DNA of 64,000 nt from Leptospira_A sp046736045 (GTDB lineage Bacteria; Spirochaetota; Leptospiria; Leptospirales; Leptospiraceae), in the NCBI RefSeq assembly GCF_046736045.1, contig NZ_CP177134.1, positions 1,426,001 to 1,490,000 of the forward strand. Reading direction: 5' to 3'. A program made the position numbers and the translations under genes. A model generated the notes under the pieces. That model was not told the origin of the DNA. It was given only the letters and a program-made list of their open reading frames with translations, and did no database searches. Below are positions 26,052-33,943 of the stretch, one piece after another (positions within the stretch are counted from its first letter, which is position 1; each line of letters opens with the position of its first letter).

Positions 26052-27797
26052 TCAGATTTTCGGTTTCTCATAACTTAGAATTGGTTCCAAAGGAGAAAAA
26101 AGTTTCAAAAACCGAATGAACTCCAAAACATTTCCTTTTTTATATTCAAATCCGGAAAGTGTTGTCAGCGGATTTTTTATCCGAACCAAGACTTCTTTCC
26201 AGTCCTGAGAATTCAGGTGAACGATTATTTCGGAATCCGCTAGAAGCGTAGGAATCACTTCCGCAACTCCTTTTCTTAAATGAATCGTAAAACTCTCATT
26301 AGTGTCTATAAATACAAGGCTGACCTTCTTATCCAATGTTGCACTTGCAATCGGATCAAGATTTGTTACGAAGCTGGAAAATATCACGGATAAGGGATAT
26401 CTTTTTAATAACTGGGAGCTAGGTTTAACTTGTATTTTTGCAACAAAGTTATTCTTCAATTCCAATGCTTCCGTTAAATAATAATGACGTGAATTTGCGT
26501 TCTCTTCTTTTTTACCCAAGGCTTCTAAGGACTGAATTCTCAAATTTTTTGATTCCGAATTTTTCGGATCAATACGTAACAAATGCCCTGTTAGTGTTAA
26601 GACAGATTGAAAATCCCCGATTTTAAATTTAGCTTTTGCATATCCTAAAAGATTTTCTTTTCCACCGGCCAAATCGGAAATCAATTGAGCATGTTGATCT
26701 CTGCTCAAAGGATGCAAGTCGTTTGAGTCTCCGCTAAACCATCCAAGATTTCCGTTGAATAGAGATCGAACCGACCAGGAAACTTTTCCATAAATTTCCT
26801 GGAGATATGGTGACTTTGATAAATGCGAAGGAAGCTTTACATACTCGACCAAATCATCAGGATTTAACCCTGCATTGATTCCTCTCAGAGATTGATCGTG
26901 CACAAATTGAATGGCATCCCGATAATCCGTGACCACTTGCGCTATTTCCGTTCCGCCGGAAAGAGGTTTGCCATGACTTGGAATCAAATGTTCGGGATGT
27001 ATGGAACGAATTATATCCAATGACTTGTACCAGTTTTTTAAACTCCGAAACCAAGTTCCTCTGATTGTATATAAATTAGGAAATGCCTTATAAAAATTAT
27101 CACCTGACATCAGTACATTTTTTTCAGGGAGGTAAATGTATATTTGATCGTCGGTTTCTCCGGGAGCATGGATCAATTTCAAACGGACGCCGGAAATTTT
27201 TACTTCAAGACTATCTTTGAATGTTTTTGTCGGAGGTACAAAATCCAATTTGGTTTCAGAATTGTATCCTTGGTAAGGTCCGATCCCGACGTTTACCAAC
27301 TCGTTTTCATTTAAATAATTACCAAACATCCTGGCACTTCTTGTTCCGATGATGGGAGTTGTTTCGCTGGCGAGCTTTTGAACCGCCGGTAATAAACTTT
27401 CGTGCGCATAAATTTCAGGATTGGATTCACCGACAAAGGATTGAGATCCGAAAATATGATCCGGGTGACTATGAGTATATATAATCGCTGTTATGGGAAG
27501 ATCGGATATCTTTTTAAACTCATCAAAGACTTCCTTTCCTGATTTCAAATCATCCATCGTGTCAACGATGATCAGACCATCGTCTCCCACGATCAATATT
27601 GAATTTGCAATGCCGAAACCTACTGCAGAGTAAATACCCGGTGCGACATTATATATTTTTTTCTCAAACTCTTTATTAAAGTTTTCCAGCTTATGATCGG
27701 AAGTGGTAGTTTTTTGTTTTGTCGTACTACATTGCGACAGATAAAAAAATATGGAAACGATAACGGTTAGCCGGATGAATTTATAGAATGTTTTCAT
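26052..27797 (-). CDS. Alkylsulfatase-type metallo-beta-lactamase-fold lipoprotein
   Basis: A 581-residue protein. A hydrophobic signal ends in YLSQCSTT, a relaxed lipobox. Residues about 50-300 are a metallo-beta-lactamase fold with IIYTHSHPDHIFGS (zinc ligands), ARMFGNYL, PTKTF and HAPGETDDQIYIYLPEKNVLMSGD. The dimerising helical domain (HPLSRDQHAQLISDLAGG) and a C-terminal SCP2-like domain follow. This three-part architecture is that of SdsA1/BDS1-type alkylsulfatases, which release sulfate from alkyl sulfate esters; this is a lipid-anchored form. It is divergent from the DUF3604 operon. Family firm, substrate not. Confidence 0.88.
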   Translation of the reverse strand: MKTFYKFIRLTVIVSIFFYLSQCSTTKQKTTTSDHKLENFNKEFEKKIYNVAPGIYSAVGFGIANSILIVGDDGLIIVDTMDDLKSGKEVFDEFKKISDLPITAIIYTHSHPDHIFGSQSFVGESNPEIYAHESLLPAVQKLASETTPIIGTRSARMFGNYLNENELVNVGIGPYQGYNSETKLDFVPPTKTFKDSLEVKISGVRLKLIHAPGETDDQIYIYLPEKNVLMSGDNFYKAFPNLYTIRGTWFRSLKNWYKSLDIIRSIHPEHLIPSHGKPLSGGTEIAQVVTDYRDAIQFVHDQSLRGINAGLNPDDLVEYVKLPSHLSKSPYLQEIYGKVSWSVRSLFNGNLGWFSGDSNDLHPLSRDQHAQLISDLAGGKENLLGYAKAKFKIGDFQSVLTLTGHLLRIDPKNSESKNLRIQSLEALGKKEENANSRHYYLTEALELKNNFVAKIQVKPSSQLLKRYPLSVIFSSFVTNLDPIASATLDKKVSLVFIDTNESFTIHLRKGVAEVIPTLLADSEIIVHLNSQDWKEVLVRIKNPLTTLSGFEYKKGNVLEFIRFLKLFSPLEPILSYEKPKI

Positions 27798-27807
27798 TTT
27801 CTTTTTC

Positions 27808-27820
27808 CCAAATGATTTGG
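27808..27820. promoter_or_regulatory. 13-base palindrome at the alkylsulfatase translation start
   Basis: CCAAAT-G-ATTTGG is a perfect palindrome around one central base. On the leftward strand it abuts the Shine-Dalgarno GGGAAAAAG and ends 11 bases before the ATG at 27797. A transcription factor bound here would block the gene. It does not recur upstream of the receptor or the DUF3604 gene. Confidence 0.4.
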
Positions 27821-27962
27821 TTTTTCTTTATTGTGGTTCTGCAGATGTTTGTGAACTGATGGATGTTATTCGAAAATGAAAGTGCAACAAGATTTTGTTC
27901 TTTATGTACAATTTATAATTGAATTTCTTCATAATCTCAAAATTTACAGTAGGTTTTCCGAC

Positions 27963-27985
27963 GATTTGGCCTCATTTGCCAGATC
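27963..27985. promoter_or_regulatory. Imperfect inverted repeat between the divergent operons
   Basis: GATTTGGC (27963-27970) and GCCAGATC (27978-27985) are complementary at 7 of 8 positions, across a 7-base spacer. It sits midway between the two divergent genes and may be an operator serving both. No T-run follows on either side, so it is not an obvious terminator. Confidence 0.3.
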
Positions 27986-28038
27986 CCTTTCGGGCTAATA
28001 AATTGAAGGAGAACTTAAAAATCAAGAATTAAATTTGC

Positions 28039-28077
28039 TATAGTGTATTTTTATTGCGTTATAGCGGATATTTCGCC
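28039..28077 (+). promoter_or_regulatory. Promoter-like motif, copy 1
   Basis: TATAGTG at 28039-28045 is followed, 19 bases on, by CGGATATTTCGCC. The same pair, TATAGTG then CGGACATATTGTC with almost the same spacing, lies at 32549-32586 ahead of the barrel gene. In both places the motif ends about 60-75 bases before the start codon. The second half has weak dyad symmetry (GCG...CGC). Probably a shared promoter or operator. Confidence 0.4.
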
Positions 28078-28148
28078 AACTTTACAATTAGCAATTCTAA
28101 AGATATCAGAACACCAACCTGATGAAGATCAAAATAGGAAAATCGTAA

Positions 28149-30389
28149 ATGAGAATGTTGAAAAAGTTTTTTACAAAGCGTAGATTTAAACTAACAGTTA
28201 TTATTCTATTTGCCATGACTTTAATTTCATTGGGAACGATTGAAAGTTGGCCCGGTCTGCCTTTTGCTAAAAATGATGTTTCACTGGATTTGTCGGAAAA
28301 TACCGAGACTGAAGACAGAGACATTCGCGATAAACAGATATTATTCGGTGATCTGCATGTACATACGACTTTCTCCACAGATGCTTTTGCAATCAGTCTT
28401 CCTATGTTAAATGGAGAAGGTGCACACCCTCCTAAAGACGCCTGTGATTTTGCACGTTACTGTTCTTCGCTGGATTTTTGGTCCATCAATGATCATGCGG
28501 AAGGAATCACTTCCAAACAATGGCAGGAAGAAAAGGACGCCATACGGCAATGCAATGCAAATGCAGGAGATCCTAAAAATCCGGATTTGGTTTCTTTCTT
28601 AGGTTGGGAATGGACTCAAATCGGAACGAATGTTGAAAATCATTACGGACATAGAAACGTTATTTTTAAAGATACGGATGAGGATAAGGTTCCAAGTAGA
28701 CCAATTGGAGCCAGCGGTCCCAGTGCGGATGCGTTTGCCGGGCCTGGTTTTTTTCAAAGGACTCTTTTGAAAATTTTAGCTCCCGGTGGAAACCGGAACG
28801 CTTATTTCGAATTCTCCGATTTTATAACGGAAAGATTGTCTATCCCCAGATGTCCGTCAGGTATAGATGTAAAAAAATTGCCGAAAGACTGTTTGGAATT
28901 TGCCGCAACACCTTCGGAACTTTTTGAAAAATTAGAGCAATGGGGAACTCCTTCGCTTGTCATTCCGCACGGTACGACTTGGGGCTTTTATACACCTCCC
29001 GGAATTACTTATGACAAACAATTAAAAGGAAAAGAACATAACGAAAACAAACAGAAGTTAGTTGAAATTTATTCGGGCCACGGAAATGCCGAGGAATTCA
29101 GAGACTGGCAGGAAGTAAGCTTCGATAAAGATGGAAATCCGAAATGCGGTGAACCTAAGTTAGGTTTCGAGCCTTCCTGTTTTAAAGCAGGAGAAATCAT
29201 CAGACGAAGATGTTTATCCGATGGAGAATCCGAGGCCGAGTGTGACAAAAGAGCCGGCATTGCAAGAGAGAATCACGCAAAAGCAGGAGTCTCCGGTTTC
29301 CTGACGGTTCCGGGCGCTACCCTGGATGATTGGGGTAATTCCGGCCAGTGTCCCAATTGTTTTTTACCTGCATTCAATCATAGACCGGGAAATTCAGTTC
29401 AATATGCATTGGCGATCACCAACTTTGATGACTTAAGTCATCCGAGAAATTTTCGATTCGGATTTATAGGATCCAGCGATACCCATACTGCAAGAGCAGG
29501 TAACGGGTATAAGGAGTTCTGGAGAAAGGGCATGACAGAGGCTGCGGGACCTGAAAAACCAAATGTTTTCGGGATTATGGAACCTGCTCGTAACCGGAAA
29601 AAAATCAAATCAAATTCTGTTGTTATCAATTCGAGAGGTTTGGCCGGATTCGATTTGGTTGAGACGGAAAGGCAAGCATCCTTCTTTTTAACTTCCGGGA
29701 TTGTTGCAGTGCATGCGAAAGGGCGTGATAGAGAATCAATTTGGGATTCGTTGGAAAAAAGAGAAGTCTATGCAACATCAGGCGATCGTATATTGCTTTG
29801 GTTTCATTTGATCAATGCACCGGTCGGCAATGCGGAAAAGACCGCACCTATGGGAACGGAAGTAACCACCGATAAAAATCCGATTTTTAATGTTCGTGCC
29901 ATCGGTGCCTTTAAACAAAAGCCAGGTTGTCCCGAGTCCAGTACTTCGAATTTAAGCCAGGAAAGATTACAAAGACTTTGTAAAAGCGAATGTTATAATC
30001 CTTCGGATGAAAGAAAAATAATCACTCGAATCGAAGTTATACGAATCCTTCCGCAAAAATATCCTGGTGAAAAAGTAGCAAACTTGATTCAAGATCCTTG
30101 GAAAACACATTTATGCAGTCCCACGCAATCAGGTTGCGAATTCCAATTCCAAGATCCTGATTATAATGGCTTAAATCGGGATGCGGTGTATTATGTTCGT
30201 GCAATAGAAGAGCCTTCTCCGGCAGTTAACGGTGGTCAGCTTAGATGTGAGTATAACGAACAAGGTCAATGTATAAAAGTAAAGCCATGTTATGGAGATT
30301 ATCGCACAGATCCGAAGGATGATTGTCTTGCCAATGTGGAAGAACGTGCTTGGTCTTCTCCTATTTATCTGATCAGACCGAATAAATAA
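28149..30389 (+). CDS. DUF3604-family exported protein, PHP-like
   Basis: A 746-residue protein with one N-terminal membrane helix or uncleaved signal (about 13-30). The DUF3604 pattern begins at LFGDLHVHTTFSTDA and includes DFWSINDHAEG, WEWTQIG, HYGHRNVIF, LVIPHGTTWG, VEIYSGHGNAEEFR and GFIGSSDTHTARAG. The spaced His and Asp residues look like a PHP-type metal-dependent phosphoesterase site (inference). About 20 cysteines are scattered through it, which in an exported protein suggests disulfides. AGGA lies 10 bases before the ATG. It heads an operon with a PPIase (4-base gap) and HupE. No activity is established for this family as far as I know. Confidence 0.8.
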   Translation: MRMLKKFFTKRRFKLTVIILFAMTLISLGTIESWPGLPFAKNDVSLDLSENTETEDRDIRDKQILFGDLHVHTTFSTDAFAISLPMLNGEGAHPPKDACDFARYCSSLDFWSINDHAEGITSKQWQEEKDAIRQCNANAGDPKNPDLVSFLGWEWTQIGTNVENHYGHRNVIFKDTDEDKVPSRPIGASGPSADAFAGPGFFQRTLLKILAPGGNRNAYFEFSDFITERLSIPRCPSGIDVKKLPKDCLEFAATPSELFEKLEQWGTPSLVIPHGTTWGFYTPPGITYDKQLKGKEHNENKQKLVEIYSGHGNAEEFRDWQEVSFDKDGNPKCGEPKLGFEPSCFKAGEIIRRRCLSDGESEAECDKRAGIARENHAKAGVSGFLTVPGATLDDWGNSGQCPNCFLPAFNHRPGNSVQYALAITNFDDLSHPRNFRFGFIGSSDTHTARAGNGYKEFWRKGMTEAAGPEKPNVFGIMEPARNRKKIKSNSVVINSRGLAGFDLVETERQASFFLTSGIVAVHAKGRDRESIWDSLEKREVYATSGDRILLWFHLINAPVGNAEKTAPMGTEVTTDKNPIFNVRAIGAFKQKPGCPESSTSNLSQERLQRLCKSECYNPSDERKIITRIEVIRILPQKYPGEKVANLIQDPWKTHLCSPTQSGCEFQFQDPDYNGLNRDAVYYVRAIEEPSPAVNGGQLRCEYNEQGQCIKVKPCYGDYRTDPKDDCLANVEERAWSSPIYLIRPNK

Positions 30390-30393
30390 CCAA

Positions 30394-31239
30394 ATGCATT
30401 GGAATTTATTCATACGCAATCATCCAACTGCATTCTTTATCATCGGAACTGTCGTTGGTTTTATTTTTGTATTCATCGGACTCTTATTTCCTGAGAAGGA
30501 AAAAATATTCGGAGATTCTGTTGCAATTGTCAATGAATACGAAATAACCAAACAAGAATACCTTCGTTCTCTTTCCGGATATTCAAATGATAGTAAAAAT
30601 CCGATGACTGAAGAAATTCAGAAAAATATTTTAGATCGTTTGATTGAGGAAGAATTGTTGGTGCAACGGGGAATCGAACTCGGACTTGCACAGAGAGACC
30701 GCGCAATCAGATCTCAGATCGTCAGAACCGTGATACAAAATGTACTCTCGGAAAATGTAAGTTCTTCTCCGAATGAGCTGAGTCTGCGTGCCTATTATTT
30801 GCTCAACAAAGACAAATTTTTAGCGTCTTTAAGATACAAGGTTTTGGCATATGAAGCAAAGGATGAGTATGATGCTAAAGAAATAGTTTTAAACCTCAAC
30901 CTCAATCAATACCCCGAACGAAAAACATTCGCAAGGTTACCGGTGATCTACCTACCACCTCATAAACTTGTGGACTATATCGGGCCGACAGCAACTGAAA
31001 TCATTCGAAGTTTAAAACCTGGAGAAGTTTCACAGTCGGTTGCATTTGGTGGCAAACCAATCGTATTAAAACTCATTTCCATACAAACGAATAAAGAACA
31101 AAATTTCAATTCGATACGAAAGGAAATTGAAGCAGCTTATATACAGGATGAAGGAGATAAAGAATTAAGTGGTTACATTCAATCGTTAAAAAAGAAGGCA
31201 AAAATAAAAATTTATTTAGATGGAACTGTTGTTAAATGA
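30394..31239 (+). CDS. Membrane-anchored parvulin-type PPIase/SurA-like chaperone
   Basis: A 281-residue protein with one membrane helix (about 13-33) and a periplasmic body. Residues 45-130 have the SurA/PpiD-type N-terminal chaperone pattern (VAIVNEYEITKQEYLRSL, ILDRLIEEELLVQRGIELGL). A degenerate parvulin domain follows, ending in LKPGEVSQSVAFGGKPIVLKLISIQ, where the usual GDLG and F-MPF signatures are poorly kept, so chaperone activity is likelier than isomerase activity. It overlaps HupE by 4 bases (ATGA). Position suggests it folds or delivers the DUF3604 or HupE proteins. Confidence 0.75.
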   Translation: MHWNLFIRNHPTAFFIIGTVVGFIFVFIGLLFPEKEKIFGDSVAIVNEYEITKQEYLRSLSGYSNDSKNPMTEEIQKNILDRLIEEELLVQRGIELGLAQRDRAIRSQIVRTVIQNVLSENVSSSPNELSLRAYYLLNKDKFLASLRYKVLAYEAKDEYDAKEIVLNLNLNQYPERKTFARLPVIYLPPHKLVDYIGPTATEIIRSLKPGEVSQSVAFGGKPIVLKLISIQTNKEQNFNSIRKEIEAAYIQDEGDKELSGYIQSLKKKAKIKIYLDGTVVK

Positions 31240-32474
31240 ATTTTGTCCGCCTTTCTCTCCTTGTTTTTTTCTTCACAACGACTTCCACCAATTTGCTTTC
31301 ACATACAAGAAGTGAATCTTTTTCAATTTGGAATAAAGATAACCATATCATAAGTGCTACATTCACAATACCTACTAAAGAAATTATCAGAATCCCGCTT
31401 GATTCTTTGGAAGAATCAAGTCTCTCCGATTTTTTTAATCAGTATATTGCCGATCATTTATCCGTGAAGAGCTCGGAATCGGATTGTAAATTAAAGGGTA
31501 GTCCTAAAAAACAAACATCGAATAACGCATTTATCAAAACAGAAATTGTTTTTGATTGCGGAATGGATGCGCCGGAAAGGATCGTATTTACCGGATTTTT
31601 TGAATTTACTCCTTCTCACATACATTATGCGAGACTCATTGATGAAAAGAACGAGAATTTCGAATATTTATTTTTATATAAGCAAACAGAATGGGATATC
31701 AGAAATGGAGTTGCGGATTCGGTAATCCGGAATAGGAATTTTTCCCAGTTTATTATTTATGGAATAGAGCATATTCTTTCGGGTTTGGATCATATTGCTT
31801 TTTTACTTGCTTTGATTTTGGTTGCGAAATCATCAAAGGAAATTCTTATTTCAATCTCCGGGTTTACAATCGGGCATAGTCTGACTTTATCCATTGCAGC
31901 ACTGGGAAAATTCAGACCGGACACAAAAGGAATCGAAGCATTTATCGGGCTAACGATCCTGCTTGTTTCAGGGACTTTCATTCTTTCCATTTTAAGAAAT
32001 AAACGTTTATTCATTATATACTTAAGCGTATTACCGGTATTAATCGGAATGATTTCTTGGTTCTTGAATATAAGAGAATTTCATATACTGATTGCATATC
32101 TCGGGATGGGACTTTTTATTTTTTGTTATTTAAAATTGGATTCTTTGATCAAAGAAGATAAATTTAGAGGCATTCATCTATGTATAAGTACGATTGCTTT
32201 CGGAATGATTCACGGATTCGGATTTGCAGGTTTTTTAATGGAAACGGGCCTTGAAAAAGAAGAACTCCTTCTTCCTCTATTCGGCTTTAACATTGGTGTG
32301 GAAATCGGCCAATTGATTTTCGTGGGTTTTTGCTTATTTTTAGTTTGGGCTTACCAAAATAAGATTCAAATGCGAATTCCAGCGATAAAGTCTGAACTCA
32401 TTTCTCAATTCGTTGTGCTTATTTTGACTGCTTTGGGTACTTATTGGTTTATCCAAAGGTCGTTTGAAATTTAA
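31236..32474 (+). CDS. HupE/UreJ-family membrane protein
   Basis: A 412-residue protein. A signal peptide and a soluble domain of about 165 residues (ESFSIWNKDNHIISATF) precede six or seven membrane helices. The membrane part has the HupE/UreJ_2 signatures GIEHILSGLDHIAFLLALIL, FTIGHSLTLSIAALG, FGMIHGFGFAGFL and FNIGVEIGQL, with conserved His residues that bind metal in family members such as nickel or cobalt permeases. The family is also common in marine bacteria without hydrogenase or urease. No hydrogenase or urease gene is in this window. Last gene of the DUF3604 operon. Confidence 0.85.
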   Translation: MNFVRLSLLVFFFTTTSTNLLSHTRSESFSIWNKDNHIISATFTIPTKEIIRIPLDSLEESSLSDFFNQYIADHLSVKSSESDCKLKGSPKKQTSNNAFIKTEIVFDCGMDAPERIVFTGFFEFTPSHIHYARLIDEKNENFEYLFLYKQTEWDIRNGVADSVIRNRNFSQFIIYGIEHILSGLDHIAFLLALILVAKSSKEILISISGFTIGHSLTLSIAALGKFRPDTKGIEAFIGLTILLVSGTFILSILRNKRLFIIYLSVLPVLIGMISWFLNIREFHILIAYLGMGLFIFCYLKLDSLIKEDKFRGIHLCISTIAFGMIHGFGFAGFLMETGLEKEELLLPLFGFNIGVEIGQLIFVGFCLFLVWAYQNKIQMRIPAIKSELISQFVVLILTALGTYWFIQRSFEI

Positions 32475-32548
32475 GTCTCTTTCCGTTACTGTCGCAATTT
32501 CCTCAGTTTTGTTTTCAATAACCCCTAATATATTATCATTTTATTTAG

Positions 32549-32590
32549 TATAGTGATTAATATTCTGTAATAACGGACATATTGTCTGGT
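32549..32590 (+). promoter_or_regulatory. Promoter-like motif, copy 2
   Basis: TATAGTG at 32549-32555, then CGGACATATTGTCTGG at 32574-32589, whose core GACA-TAT-TGTC is a perfect dyad. It matches the motif at 28039-28077. It lies in the 169-base gap between hupE and the barrel gene and suggests that the barrel has its own, co-regulated promoter. Confidence 0.4.
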
Positions 32591-32643
32591 ATTGCACGGT
32601 ATTTTCAAAAGGTTAGTCTTATCTGCCTTTGGGAACCTTACAT

Positions 32644-33753
32644 ATGAAGTATTTCGTTTATTCCTTATTATCTGTAACATTAGTTACATTTCCTATTTTC
32701 TCTCAGAAAGTTGCAAAAGAGAATTCGGAAAAAGTATCTGTTTCACCAAACAATAACCCTCCCGAAAATGAAACGAACTCTTCGGAATTGGAAAGATGGC
32801 GTCTTATTTTATATGCAGGGTATGGCGGAGCAAACATTCAAAATAATCCGAATATTCCTTTTGTTTACAGAGACCCAAATTCGGGACTTATCAATAATAC
32901 CGGTGTAGGTAGAAAAACAGGCCTTACAAATACAGGGAGTACGAATTTTCCATCGTCAGGATTTGGAAATAACCAAGGCTCGCTGATTTCATTGTCGAAT
33001 GATAAATGGTTCTTTAGCTACGGTTATACTACGATTCAATTCAATATGAGTCCTGCGCAGGCCGGGGGAGTGGTTCCTTTGCAAAGCTTTCAGGCAGAAT
33101 CAAATCATGTTATTCACAATTCAAGAATAGACTATAATCAAAAAATATCCGATCTTTTTACTGCAGTTTTTTCCGTGCGGCAATTTACACGTTCCGGAAC
33201 CTATCAATGGGATAATGTGTTGGAATCGACCAATGTAAATAACTATTATGTAGCTTTCCCGAAAGTGGAAGCAAACGATAAGATGACGATCAATATGTTT
33301 TCCATAGGATTGAAATTCAATCCATTTGCAAAATTGGAAGTGGAACCTTACCTGCAATATAGAGATGCAAGATTTTATGCCAATGTTTTTTCAACACTTG
33401 GTTCTGTTCAAAACAATTCGAACTTTCTTCCTTCCGATCCGTCTGCAATTATCAGCTCGTGGGCATATCAGAATCTTGGAAGTGCATATGCATTACCATT
33501 GTACAATTCGATATCCAAAGATTTCGGAAACGTAGGACTTCGCTTGCAATACACACCGTTCCGCTTTTTGATTCTTAGAACTGATGTTAGACGAAATCCA
33601 GTATTGGCGGCTTGGGAAATCAGAGGGTCATTAACATTTATGTTTCATAAAAATTTCGGTATCACCTTAGGGGGAGTATACGCCGAGCCGGAAATCAATC
33701 CTCTTAATTTGAGAGGGTGGGAAATCGGGCCAACGTATACATATCTATTTTAG
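32644..33753 (+). CDS. Outer-membrane beta-barrel (porin-like)
   Basis: From ATG 32644 there are 369 residues. The signal peptide is KYFVYSLLSVTLVTFPIFS. The mature chain has a short charged, Asn/Glu-rich lead (about 23-45) and then repeated barrel strands (RWRLILYAGYGGANIQ, WFFSYGYTTIQFNM, MTINMFSIGLKFNPFAKLEVEPYLQYRDARFYA) ending GPTYTYLF with a terminal Phe. The strand number suggests 12-16. I do not recognise a subfamily. It has its own motif-bearing promoter region, shared in type with the DUF3604 operon, and is followed by repeat copy B. Confidence 0.75.
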   Translation: MKYFVYSLLSVTLVTFPIFSQKVAKENSEKVSVSPNNNPPENETNSSELERWRLILYAGYGGANIQNNPNIPFVYRDPNSGLINNTGVGRKTGLTNTGSTNFPSSGFGNNQGSLISLSNDKWFFSYGYTTIQFNMSPAQAGGVVPLQSFQAESNHVIHNSRIDYNQKISDLFTAVFSVRQFTRSGTYQWDNVLESTNVNNYYVAFPKVEANDKMTINMFSIGLKFNPFAKLEVEPYLQYRDARFYANVFSTLGSVQNNSNFLPSDPSAIISSWAYQNLGSAYALPLYNSISKDFGNVGLRLQYTPFRFLILRTDVRRNPVLAAWEIRGSLTFMFHKNFGITLGGVYAEPEINPLNLRGWEIGPTYTYLF

Positions 33754-33764
33754 AGAGGTCTAGT

Positions 33765-33929
33765 GACATAATTCTATGGGAGAATATTAAAAGCCCCCTC
33801 CCTTTTTAGGGTTGGGGGGAGTGGCTCGTGGGCTTGCAACCACCCACCTAACATAAAATCCATTTTCTTGCTATCGCAAAAGCCAATTCTTCCAAAAAAA
33901 ATCAAATAAGTTCGCCTTTTTGCCAACAA
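33765..33929 (+). repeat. Intergenic repeat, copy B
   Basis: Same order of blocks as copy A (23584-23750): GACATAATT, CCCCCTCCC-TTTTTA-GGGTTGGGGGG hairpin, GTGGCTCGTGGGCTTGC, CACCTAACATAAAATCCATT, ATTCTTCCAAAAAAA, AAATAAGTTCGCCTTTTTGC-C (33904-33924). It fills the gap between the barrel gene and the convergent flavin oxidoreductase gene. With copy A it forms a direct repeat around 23751-33764. The 21-base end is identical to copy C at 7697-7717 on the other strand. Confidence 0.9.
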
Positions 33930-33943
33930 CGCGGATGATTGAT

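Larger units (their letters stand above)
27798..28148. other. Divergent regulatory region (alkylsulfatase / DUF3604 operon)
   Basis: This 351-base gap is the longest gene-free stretch in the window. It is A/T-rich and holds no open frame I would support. It contains a 13-base palindrome at 27808-27820 beside the alkylsulfatase ribosome site, an imperfect inverted repeat at 27963-27985 and, nearer the DUF3604 gene, a TATAGTG/CGGATATTT motif at 28039-28077 that recurs ahead of the barrel gene at 32644. Both divergent promoters must lie here. Confidence 0.6.
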
